Below are positions 34,133 through 46,200 of a DNA stretch of 64,000 nucleotides, piece by piece. The notes under the pieces are model-generated. The model saw only the letters and a list, made by a program, of their open reading frames with translations. It had not been told where the DNA came from and made no database searches. Position 1 is the stretch's first letter, and every line of letters starts with the position of its first letter. The position numbers and the translations under genes are program-made. The stretch lies in contig OZ038320.1 in NCBI GenBank assembly GCA_964035795.1, forward strand, positions 18,556,589-18,620,588, read 5' to 3'. This DNA comes from Pterobdella sp. o SKG-2022 (lineage: Eukaryota > Annelida > Clitellata > Hirudinida > Piscicolidae).

Positions 34133-34947
34133 TGGCGCCAATCGAAGGTTGCCTGTCGAAGTTATAATGGCGGCTCGAATAGTAGATTTTTATACTCAAA
34201 AACTAGATAATTCAGTTTAAGATGTCAAAGTATTATTATTTAAAATAATTTCGCAGTTTTATTTCAACATTAATAACAGTACTATAACATACGAAAGCTA
34301 CTCTTTTTGCAATGATTTCGGTTTTTTTGCTTTCCATAGAAAGAAGATGAATTGTGAATATCAAAAGTTTCATTCCATGCAACAACAAGCAATACAAAGA
34401 TAAACACTTCGGGTTTTTTTGGGAGTAATAAGAGCTGAAATTATTTGGATTAAAATTCTATAAAAGATGAAAAAATATTATCATTTAATTAATATCAAAA
34501 AAAAAGAAAATAATGAACACTCTCTGGTTTGTGGTGATATAAAAGTGCCAAAAAAAGATGATGAAAATGAAGTTCAAATTGTGTCTAAAATTGACATTTG
34601 ATTGCTCAAAATTTTTAGTTGAAATTTTGTTTATACATGTTTTTTTTGTTTATTATTACAGATTTGATTACGAATAATACCTTCATAAAATCAACTCAGA
34701 TTTCTTAATGTCATTTTCACTAAGTATTATTAGGGTTGTGTTTGTTGGCTTTTCAGACCTTTCTTTCATATAATTCTATTTTTCTCTTTTGTTTATTTAG
34801 TTATATTTGCATAAACCTTGTTAAAATTTCATATCTAGTAAAACTTACATTACATTACATTGAATTCAAAGTTTATAATACTCAGTTGTCTTGAAACTTT
34901 TGAAGTAATGCCACTATAATCATACTCATTTTTGATTTGATTTGACT
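34133..34947. repeat. Diverged ~0.82-kb direct repeat, copy B
   Basis: Starts TGGCGCCAATCGAAGGTTGC, then GAAGTTATAATGGCGGCTCG, and ends near AATCATACTCATTTTTGATT. Same orientation as copy A, offset about 990 bases. A piece of its 3' part (GAAACCCTGAAGTTAATGCC) also occurs near 61520, so it is a dispersed element and not only a local duplication. Confidence 0.85.
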
Positions 34948-34954
34948 AATAGTT

Positions 34955-35075
34955 TTTATTAGAAAATATGAAGCTGGTCACATTTCAACGAAAAGCTCAA
35001 TATTTTTTATTGACAACAACAAGGCAAACTGCCCAAGTGTGGGAACGGTGGATCTTGAATTCGATAATTTTAATT
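34955..35075 (-). repeat. Partial copy of the dispersed ~300-bp repeat
   Basis: Contains GACAACAACAAGGCAAACTG then CCCAAGTGTGGGAACGGTGG and GATCTTGAATTCGATAATTT, reading in the opposite orientation to the copy at 35490-35800. Confidence 0.5.
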
Positions 35076-35489
35076 TTTTTCAGGTAAATATTCAGTTTTC
35101 AGCATGTTTTGAAGTTCTTTTTAGAAAGATTCATTTATGATATTCAATATTTGTCTTTTTTAGTAAAGTAACTATTTAACGCTACCATCTACTTTGAAGT
35201 ATCACGAACAACTTGTTTAATTTTCAATGAAAGGTTTATAATTTAAATACAAATATCTTTTAGCGTATATAGATATTCACGTATATACCTAACGTATATA
35301 AATAAGTAGTCTGTAATTTGGCATTTCAGTGTTCACATTAATTTTTTCTAAAGCTTATATCCACATAAATAAACATTTTCTTTTTTTTACTTCTTTATAT
35401 TTTTATGTTGAAACATTTGCGAGGGTTTGATTTGATTTTGAAAATATCTTTAATTGCAGCTTAATTTGGGGATGATATTATTTATCTAA

Positions 35490-35800
35490 TTAGATTACAC
35501 TGCTGTACATTTCCTAGTAACTGGGATTGACAGCAGTCGGCTTAGTTTATTAATACTATATTAATTTATAAAAAAGACCATTTATTTATGAAAATTTTTT
35601 ATAAAATGTCAGTCCGAGCTAACGTCCAAAATTATCGAATTCAAGATCCACCTTCCCACATTTGGGCAGTTTGCGTTGCCGTTGTCAACAAAAAAAAATC
35701 ATCCGCCAAGCTAAATGACAACGATACAAGAATATGAGTTAGTCAATACCTGCTAATAAAATTTTTTGATATCCAAATTATAACGGGAAAGCAGTCTCCA
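35490..35800 (-). repeat. Dispersed ~300-bp repeat, copy 3
   Basis: Clearest copy. In reverse complement: an A-box-like TAGCTTGGCGG, GACAACGGCAACGCAAACTG, CCCAAATGTGGGAAGGTGGA, TCTTGAATTCGATAATTTTG, and a 3' end GCCGACTGCTGTCAATCCCA then GTTACTAGGAAATGTACAGC then AGTG. The end forms a hairpin (ACTGCTGT / ACAGCAGT) and resembles the 3' end of the LINE at 40500-42777. Confidence 0.65.
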
Positions 35801-36525
35801 TTTGGAGGTGCTATCTTCGGTGCAGTTTAACGTCATGCCCAGGACCAAACGTCATATTCGGATATATTTATCTATTTATAAATATATATTTACACACATA
35901 TATATCTATATTAGGAAAAATTCGAGATTTAGTAGCTCATACATAGTTTGATGAATGCCATATAACTTTCAAGTTTTTAATATTAGAAAACTTTCATTTA
36001 TAAAGTATAAAAAATAAAATCTTGATTCTTTGAGCCAAACATAAATATCCAAATGAAAACGTTTTTAGAAGTTTATTTTATTCTACGAAGTTTTTCATAA
36101 GATGAACTTACATTATAAAATGAGGTAGATATATAGAAGAGTTTAGAAAAGTTTTTAAAGTTTACAACTCTCTTTATCAGCAGCCATGCTTGTGAATCTA
36201 TTTATATCTTTTATATTACTTTTTCTAAATTATTTTTCATGACAAAGACTATGGTTGTTTGTTTTTCCCGCGATGGTATAGTTTGCTTTCAAAAATATGT
36301 ATTCATTGCAACTTGACATGGGCAAGTAGATATTTTGTTTTGTCTGAGTATTTATGCAGTTTATTTGTTATTGAGAATATTTTCATTTTTTCTTTAGTTT
36401 CAAAATCAATATTATTTGCATATTTAGTTTTTTTGCTACAGGTTGCAATTTCTGTGAAAATCGTCCTATATAAACATGAAGAATTTGAATTCAATCATTA
36501 TTTGTTCTTATAAAGTATAGAACTA
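35801..36525. other. AT-rich spacer
   Basis: No recognised gene. A plus-strand frame at 36259-36513 is hydrophobic and unlike any family known to me. Confidence 0.35.
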
Positions 36526-36529
36526 CCAA

Positions 36530-36720
36530 AGGGTAGTGTCATCTCCAAGAGAACATGCTCTTGTTTCAACACCTACATAGGTGAAACGCGCAAAAAACTT
36601 CAAGGTTAAATGAAATGAGCATGAAGACTTAAAAGTGATTTAAAACCAACAAAATACCTGTTGCTCAATCTGTCGACCTTTGTAAGGTGAGAAATTATTG
36701 TCAAAGCGCTGAATGACAAC
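36530..36720 (+). mobile_element. Penelope-like GIY-YIG fragment, decayed
   Basis: On the plus strand: CFNTYIGETRKKLQG, a stop, then MK and HED pieces and SDLKPTKY in nearby frames, corresponding to the GIY-YIG core (TYIGET), the Arg helix and the N-E-H region of Penelope-like endonucleases. Several stops. Opposite orientation to the fragment at 31449-31810. Confidence 0.6.
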
Positions 36721-37268
36721 TAAAGAAAGGATCTCAGAGGCCTACCATTTATTTGGTATCAAATGTTTGATATAGCGAGTTTTCAAACAATGTTTGTTTA
36801 AGCACTTGAAATGTTTAATTTACTATGAAAAAAAAGATTAAAGCACAGAGTTTACGAAAATATTTAGAAAAAACCAAAACGCAGATTTAGATAGAAAAAG
36901 TAGAACATGCACGATGTTTGGTGAGAATTGAGCGACTTGAAACAAATTTGAGAAAAATAGATGATTTAGTTAAAAAAAATATTAATGAGAGCTAATCGCT
37001 TCATGGATACCAAAATTTTATGGTTATTTGATACTAGTAATGATTGGATTTGTTACACAAATGATTTTGTCGCTCGTGATTTAGTCCTAAACTTGTTTGA
37101 ACTACGGTCTTTCGTATTTTTTATATATAAATGTACCTATCATTTTGATGGGTACATTTATATATGTCTGCAAATTCTTTTTAAAAAAATTTTATTTTGA
37201 GCAGTTATTTTGAAAAATTAACTCTATTTTCATATAACTTATGTTTTCGATTGTGAATAAAAATGTTA

Positions 37269-40200
37269 TTAGTTGACGATGTGCAAAGAGCTTTGAAGAA
37301 CGTTAGATGAAGCTGTGGTGCTCGTGTGAGGTTGTTGACCACCTACAAACACATCTATCACTCCTTCAAAATATTAAAAACTTGTCTTAATATAAATCAT
37401 AATAAGGCATCGAAATTAGACCAATTTTGAGCTAATAAGAAAAATCACCTGGAAAATAAACGAAGTGATTCTCTTCGTTCAAAACTCTCAGTTGCGCTAC
37501 TTTCATCGACATTTCGACGTCCAACCCAGAACCAGCAAACGTAACTACTCTTTTAAAAGCTACCAATTGCAACTTGGGCATTTCAATACTTGCAGGCAGA
37601 CTTTTCCATGAAATGTACACTTGAATCACCTTGCGGATAAAAAAAAATTTCGATTTAACAAGAATAATGAGGCATTGAAGTTGTTTCGAAATATCATGAA
37701 AAACAAAAAAAATGAATTTATCTGAGTTTTATCTTATTTTAAAAGCATGATAAGTGTAGAATTCTACCTCTTCTGCGTCATAAGCTCCCGTGTTAGTGAT
37801 CCTAACTAGCACATGAATGTCTTGGTTCCCATCAAGAACACACTCATCATTCTTCTTGCAGTTCAAAACATTAGGAGATACAGAAAGTTTAGAATAAGAA
37901 AATGAAGTGTACGAAAGACCGTAGCCAAAAGGGTAAAGAGGTGTCGAGATAGAATAACGGTAAGGTCTGCCTTTCATTGAGTAATCATCCATCGGTGGTA
38001 TCTTATAAAAAAAATAATATATCTATGAAGTAAAATGATTCAATTCAATTTAATTGAAAAAGAAACGATGGAAGGAGACTTGTTGCATGGAGGCAGGCCA
38101 GGTCAAAGGTAGTCTTCCTGACGGAGAAGTAACCATGGATGTCCCATGAGAGTTCTTGAATAAATTTCGACGGTTAAATAAGAAATAAACTAGAAAAAAG
38201 TATGTAGAACCTTGAGCACCATCAAGTTTTCAAAAGCTTCTCCAGTGGTTTGGCCAGGGTAAAATGCGTGCAGAATGGCTGATACTTTAGAAGAGGATTG
38301 AGCCCGTTTTAAATCTAATGGACACCCGGACAAGGTCATAAGAATGATTGGTGCAGACGCTAGAGAAAGTTTTGGAAACTCATAGAAATTCATTCAGATT
38401 CAAAATAGATCGATTTTAAATTTTTTCATTTATAACATTTTAATTATTCAATTCGCATTAGGAGCTATTAGTCACTTGCCATGACTGATGACATCAGCTA
38501 AAAGACGTTCTTGGTGGCCTGGCAACTTTAAAGAAACCCGATCAGATCCTTCTCCCTCTACTGTGACTCCTTTATAAAATGAAAATTTTATTTAACACTT
38601 ATATTGATCATTATTAAAAATAATTTTAAGCAAAACCACACCAGTGCCCAGGCATACAACGATGAAGTCGGTATTTTTAGTCGCTCTGACTACCTCAGTG
38701 TTGTTATATTCCTCGCATTTGATGTCTTTGCACCCCATCGTCAAACTTGTGCTTGTGGCGTGTTTCTTTAATGCCTAAATTTCAAATAATCACGAATGAC
38801 AATAAGTATCATTCGGATAAAAAATAAAATCGAAGAATTTTGATTAAATCTGAAATTACCTGGTAGGGAGTGGAGGAAAACGAGGGATTGATCAGGGGTG
38901 AATAGCCTCCAAACTGGGTGACCAAGTCATCGCATGCCGGTCCTATCATCTTTTGGTGCAAATCAAAAGTTCATAAATATTTTGGTTATATTATGGTAGT
39001 TTATTAACAAAAAGATCTTATCAAATTATGAAAAAATTAAATCATTTAAAATGGTCTAGGGTTTTTGACGTTGAACTGCAAAAAGCTTAGCGCTTGCAAT
39101 TCAAAGCTGCTTTTATGTTATAAACTGGATAACAGTTAATTCCTTTAGCAGATATCGACAAACGGATGGTATAGTTGTCGTTTGACTTGGTGGACAACGA
39201 TACCAGCAAAATCGACAATGGCAAGGCAAACTACCAAAATAAGGTAATAATATTAATAATCTACGAAGTTTATTAGAGGGATGTTTAATGAAAAGGTTTC
39301 AAGATCAATTGGTATTTATGAAGATACTTTTATTTAATAATAAATTATAGAAACTTAATATTCTTTTGAAAAATTTGTATATAATCCTTTTCCAAAATCC
39401 TTCATTTTACCAACCCTTCTTAAACCTTTCGACAAGCTATTCCACAAACATGGACCTTCAATGTCAAACCTACGCTTTCCAATACTAGACATCTTCGACT
39501 TATGGACATAAATTAGTTGAGTCAAAAAATGAATTATGACAAGGTTTTACTTGTTGAAAATTTTAGCTGAAAGGAATTTTCTCTACGTGTTCTTATGAAT
39601 CCTCATAATTTGAAGATCTAACATTAAGAAAACCTAAAGTTAGATCTTCAAAAACCCTCAACCCATGCCTTTCACCCCTTTTTCCTCTCATCATTTTCTC
39701 TAGTACTGTTCTATCTCCTTTTTCATTTCTCTTTCTCTTCTTTTCAACCTTACTTACATTTTCTATTTTGTCTAAGCCAAATTCATCTATATGCCTTTTC
39801 ATATCTTCATCTGGACTAATTATATTTTCATTGTATTCAAGCAAATTTATCAATATTTTCAAAATGCATACAAATTTGAAATTTTATAATGAAAATATTC
39901 ATAGTATAAAAAATTTTAACGTATATAGGTATGAGCAAATCTTAAATTCAGTAGTTCCAAGTTAGACTTTAGCTCAGACTTGTAGTCTATAAAAAGTTTT
40001 CCCAAACGAATGACTTTTTGTATAAAATATCATAAAAAAATTAACTTTTCATTTTAAATGGTATATTAAAAAGACCGCTCACACTGAGTCTGCCGAAAGA
40101 TTTGACGGGTAGTGTTGGAGGGTGATTTTTGAGCAGCACCACACTCCTCTCAGCCACCTGCAAAGCCAGTCTTCTGTGCGACTCACTCTGCACTACATCC

Positions 40201-43200
40201 TTCGTGCTGATGTCTCGGTAAGGATTCAAGTCCTCAGGATCAAATAGACCTTCGGTTTATATAGCATTGATGATCCAAAATTTTGATTTTTGATTGATGA
40301 ATAAAAAATGTGTCTAAAAAATTGTGTTCTAGTTTTAAAACAAATGAAAAAGTAATGAAATAGAAAAACAAGCACCCAATAAGAATCGTGCTCTGAAGAG
40401 TCTCCGTGTTGAGTTGATAAGAGCAGACAGAGGCAACAAGTCTTCTCTAACTGCTTCTTTGAGCAATGCAAAAGCATTAGGACCTCTATCGTAATAATAA
40501 AAATAAAATAATATCCATAATAGATTATACTGCTGTAGGAGTCCCAGTAGCTGGGGTATACAGCAGTCGGCTAATACACTTTCTCCACTCAGCTCTATTG
40601 AGTGGATCCGCATTTTCCAGGCCATAGGATTCCATATCCTTTTCAACACAACTCAACCAAGTTTTTGCTGGTCTAAAACGGGAACGACCTCCAAACAAAG
40701 AAAGTTCGAGCACGTTTTTGATACACATGGACGAACGTCTCACGTGTATCACGAAAACGACGGCTCTGTAGCAGCGTCCTTATGTCTGGGATTTTGAGTT
40801 TTGTGATGAAAACTGATGATGGACTTCTATCCTTTGGCCTAACGCCACATATCCAGCGGATCATAGACCTATCGTTGCGCTGTAGCCTTTGCAAAAACAG
40901 CAATTGTTAGAGCCCAGTTTTCACTGTCATATAACAAGGCAGAACGCACACAAGATGTGTATAATTTGCCATGAAGTTCCAAGGTGATGTGTTTAGAGGT
41001 CAATATGGGCAACAGTTTTTTAAATTTACCCCAGGCAACTAAACATCTGGTGATAACTGCCAGTTCACAACCTCCACCTGCACATAAAATATCACCAAGG
41101 TAGCAAAACTTCGGTTCCATATCCATTGTGGCATTACCAACAATAACCTCTTTGATAGGCCTATAATCCAAAGGTGGCGCTAAATTGAGACAGCGAGGAC
41201 ATACGTAAGCCTGATCCAGTCAAACCACTACATCTTTTGTAGACTCAATTAGAGCATGTCGAGCAAAAACTGAGTTGACGCCAACACCTTTGCGGCAAGG
41301 AAAAGCTCCAGAGTCCCTCAAGTTTTCAGAACCGAGTAACATAAATTTTGTTTTTTTGGAGTTCACCCGCAATCCTTTACTTTCTATTTCCAGTTTCCAT
41401 TTTTCAAATTTGGATATACAATCGTCTAGCGATTCTGAGCTCAAAACCAGGTTATCAGCATATAAAAGTTCCCAAGGAACACCGGTTCTTCATTCTCTAG
41501 ACAAAGCATCCAAAACAAGAATAAAAAGTAAAGGACTCAATACAGATCCTTGATGTACACCAACATTTACACCAAACTCATCGCTGAGCTGGTTATTAAT
41601 GTGTACCCGACTTTTTGCTCCAATATACATGCTCTGAACTACACGGACAGCCCATTCTTCAACTCCGAGCTTTCTCATTGCCCACCAAATCACTTTGCGC
41701 GGAACTCGATCAAAGGCTTTCTCTAAGTCAACAAAAACAAAAAAGAGTGGGTTTTTGGCGGCTAGATATTTTTCTTGCAACTGACCAACAATAAAAACTG
41801 CATCAGTGGCGCTTCTACCAGAAACGAAGCCAAACTGCATCTCATCAATATCCACCATCTTCCTGATTCATCACTATAGGACATGCTTAACAAGCTTCAT
41901 CACATGATCTGCCAGCTTGAGGCCTCTATAATTTCCTCGATCCAAAGCATCCCCCTTACTTTTGTAGAAGTTTACAATGATGCTATCACGCCAATCAACA
42001 GAAACAACACCTTCAGCAATAACTGATTTCATGAGGTGGGCCAACACTTCTAAACCTACAGACGCCTTTAACATTTCGGCCACTATGCCAGAAGGTCCTG
42101 CTGTTTTGCGACACTTCATTTGCTTAATGGCATCACTGACCTGTGACAGAAGGAGGAGGGCCAAGGTTCGGTGAAACAAAAAAAAGAGACTCGCTAGCCC
42201 AATCGAATTCAACATTTGATAGCCTTTTATGACGTTCAACCCAGGCATTCATTTTTTGGGCATCACAAAGTGAGTTCACCAGCATCATTTCTGACACATT
42301 TATCACCTATTACATTACGGTTATGATTGTCCATCTGCCTGGCCAAGTTATATATTTCATTACGGCTGGATGTAATAGCAGAAAATGCATCCCTTTCCGC
42401 TTCGCTTTTTGCCAACCAAACAAGACGCTTAGCAACACGCTTAGACTCGTTATAAGCTTCTTTAGCTATATTAGCTTCATTATATAAACCTTGAATTTGA
42501 AGCTTTTCAAAAGCCTTATATCGGTTTCTTTTTTGATTCACAACGTCATCTACACCGGCATTCCACCACCATGTTTGGCGTTTCCACTGGTGGTTCAGAG
42601 ATGTACCACAGACCTCTGAAAAGGTTGTAAAAAGAGACTCTTTGAGATGAGCCCATATTTCCTTCACGTTTGGAAAATTCATGACCTGAGCCGCTGTTAA
42701 CTTGGCGTTTAAAGAAATAGCAAATTCTTTTGCAACAGCTGGAGCTCGAAGTTTCCAGGTTCGAAGACGAGGGTTAATATCGTAATAATATCAAAAATAA
42801 ATGTTTGAATGTAAATATAATTTTATGAATAACTTTTTTTTTATATGAATAGTCATTAATTGCTAAAACCTTTGCATTATATTTTAATTCGACCATGCAT
42901 ACGAACGAAGCACTCAAAGGTACCTCCCATGTAGGTTCAGATCAACCCCTGCATAAGCCGCTTCCACTCCTGCCTCCTTCAACGAATTTGTGTATTTGTG
43001 TCCTTTGGAATCAAAGATTTTTTGTGCTCATACGATTGATGCATTTATTGAAAGATTATAGAAAGTTTTCATTGTATATCTTATAGCCTTGTTATAGTTT
43101 CCAACCAAACTAAAATCAAAATAAAGTTAGGATGTAGAGGTATAAAATTGAAATCATAAATAATTTAGTTTTATGATTGTATTTTTTTAAATCTATAGCA

Positions 43201-46200
43201 AATGAACCTATGATAATTATATTAATCACATGATTGAGGGTTCTAAGGTAATTAAAAAATAATGCATTTATTTCGTTTGAGGTCTTTGAACGCACATTCA
43301 TATGATCAAGTACTCTAATCATGTGAAAAATAAAGATTACTGTTTATATAACAAATAAAACGAAAGTTATGCAAAAATGTATATACTATGAATATAAAAA
43401 ACAAATATTAAAAAAACAAATTCATGCTATTTTCAAAATTAAATTTTAAAAATGTTTAAATCTAAGTCTTTAAAAATCAATATTTGAATTCAAAAAAAAG
43501 ATCACAAGCAGGCGTATAAATAATTAAATTAGCCTAATACTAAAACGAATTAAATCAAATACATTCATTAACTAAATAATACGATGCTTTTCATAAATCG
43601 AACTTGAATTAATTTTTATTTTGGATATTCATTCATTTATTGATTATTTTTTGATTTATAGTCCCACATCTTACACTCAGTTTCATTTTAATGTATTCTA
43701 TCCATTTATTAATTTTGTTTGAAAATTTTCCAATATTTTTTATTTTCATTTTTCTATCAATTTTTTTTACTTAAATTTTCATTTTTATTATTCCAAATAC
43801 TGGGACTTTAAATCCACTTTAATCTAAACTGAGGGTGTCCAGATTTACTTAATTACAGCACATTTCTTGCAATTTTGTACACACCTACTCTCTTGAACCA
43901 ACTTTACTAATTTTATATACTTTTTTTTCTTCTTAACTTTCGGCCTGCCTTTTTTTTAAACTTTCGATTTTGAAAGTTTGTCCTTATTTTGAAACATTCT
44001 CTTATTTTTCCTTATTACATGACCTAACCATTTTTAGCTCTAAAGGATTTTTTAACCTAACCTAGCAATTAAAGACTTACTTTTAAATCTATTTCATAAC
44101 TTTACCTCAAAAATTCCTCTATGTATAGCTGTCTATGTTCTTTTCAGAATATCTAACTCATTTCGTGTAAGACACCAAAAAATTCTCTATGGATACACAA
44201 ACAAAAGCAACCTCCCTCAGCCCCAGCTGCTCTCCTTATTTTCATCATCATCGTTTTACGTCATTTGACCCTCTTCAAGAAAGGTTCATTATTTTGTTTC
44301 CATTTTTTTATTCTATTATATTGTAATATATTTATGATATTATATTATTTTTAAATATAATTTTTTATAATTTAAACTAATCTTATTTTATTTTAAAGAA
44401 CCTCCTTTCCATTATTCATGCTAAGCGTTATAAAACTAAAATTAAATGATGTTACTATGGCAGTTAGCAACGTCTTTAAGTTTATATACATGATAATGTA
44501 AGTTAAACTTACGCTTAGCATGAATAATACGAAGCTTCGTATTATTCAGTTAACAAAAGTGTTTGATTTAAATCGAAATAAACATGTTATATAGAATTTT
44601 TATAATAGAACTATGAATGAATTAGGCTACGTCAAACTGATACAAACAACTAATGCACATTGAAAATTTCACCTGTATAGATGTTTTCAATGGCGCCCAT
44701 GTCGGAGACCACGAAGCCACCGAAAGCCATGTGGTTCCTCAAAAAACCCTGTAAAAGTGGCCTACTGCTACACGTTGGGACACCATTCAAGCTGTCATGT
44801 TTCGTTTAATAAGTTATATTAACTTTTCAACAAAGTAATTCTGAATATACTTTTTCATTTATTTTAATGATTTTTCACGAGCCACAATAAAATAAGGATA
44901 TTAAAAAGACTAATAATTTTTATTAAGATAAAGATTTTTTGTTAACAAAATAACATTTTCACTTTTTTTATTCATCGCATTTGAATATGTGGGTGTTTGA
45001 GACTAATGTATTGAAAATTAACTTTAATGTTGTCAAGGTTTATATTATAATCTTCAACAAACGAAGGGTAAAAAGTTAACAGTGTAATATTTTCAATTAA
45101 ACCTGAAAATTTTGTTTAGCTTCGGCTCGGAAAAATCTTTATTATTATCAGAGTAATAAAGTAATTCATAAAAGTTTCTCATCTAAGGCCTAATGAGTTT
45201 ATTCAAAAACATTATCAATAGACATTGTTATGTAAATACTCAAAACTAATCACTGGCACAAACGATGCACCAATGAATATGACCATTTGAAAATAACCTG
45301 TTATAACTGCACATGATGTTTTGAGCTCCAGCGTCAATGCACCGTTCGAAGGCAGGTAAATAACTCACCAAAAAGTCTCTTATTGAAACCTTAGAGAATA
45401 TAATGCATTTTAAATAAATGAGTGATTCGATAAGAATTATTTTTATTTTTCAATGATAATATTTTATATAAAACAAACTCGAAAAATTTTACAATAAATT
45501 ATACTTTGGACCTTTGAAATACATTTTGTAGTTTAAAATAGTAAACTTCCCACGCGTCGAAACGACGGATCACCAATTCGATAGCTACAACACTAATGCA
45601 TTTGACTTGAATAATACGATAACTAAAAATATTGTTTCAACAAACTTTGGCATTGAAAGTGAATCTGGAAAACGGGATGTTGTCGGGACCCGAATGGGCA
45701 ACAAAATGTTTACACCCTCCTATCATTCTCAAGTACCTGGGTTCAATGCAAGACAGTATGAATTCCATGGGTAGTTACTATAAATAAAATTGAAGTGAGT
45801 TATAAGCATTATTATATAAAAATACGAACACCTTTTGAAAATTATTGTTTATGTACAAACGTTTATTTAGAAGTTCGAGTACAAATTTATTTTTTTCTGA
45901 CTGCATATATATTTTCTAAATGAAAATTTAAATCAAACAAAAATTATAATAGACACCGTAAAAGATAAAATAAAATAATTAGAAAAGGAAGAAGAGCGGA
46001 GACAAGATAGAATACTGGCAGCCTTACCATGGACAATTGCCAGGGAGACTTTCTAGGGGAACCAGACTGCCTCCAGTGGATAATATATAAACTAAAACCA
46101 AACTTTAAAAAAGTGAAATAAAAGCTTATGTACATTAGAATGAAGACACTTTGATAACAGCTTGTTACAATAAAGCTAGTTATTAGGTTTCAAATTATTT

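Noticed and set aside
36259..36513. An 84-residue hydrophobic plus-strand ORF
   Set aside because: No homology recognised, no promoter, signal or splice context; AT-rich chance frame is the simpler reading.
39593..39862. An 89-residue Lys/Glu-rich minus-strand ORF as a host exon
   Set aside because: It lies in a GH3 intron, is followed by a recognisable LINE C-terminal block and fits no GH3 region.
45944..46135. A 63-residue minus-strand ORF in the GH3 intron 3 region
   Set aside because: It does not match any GH3 segment; it could be part of an old repeat, but no family was recognised.
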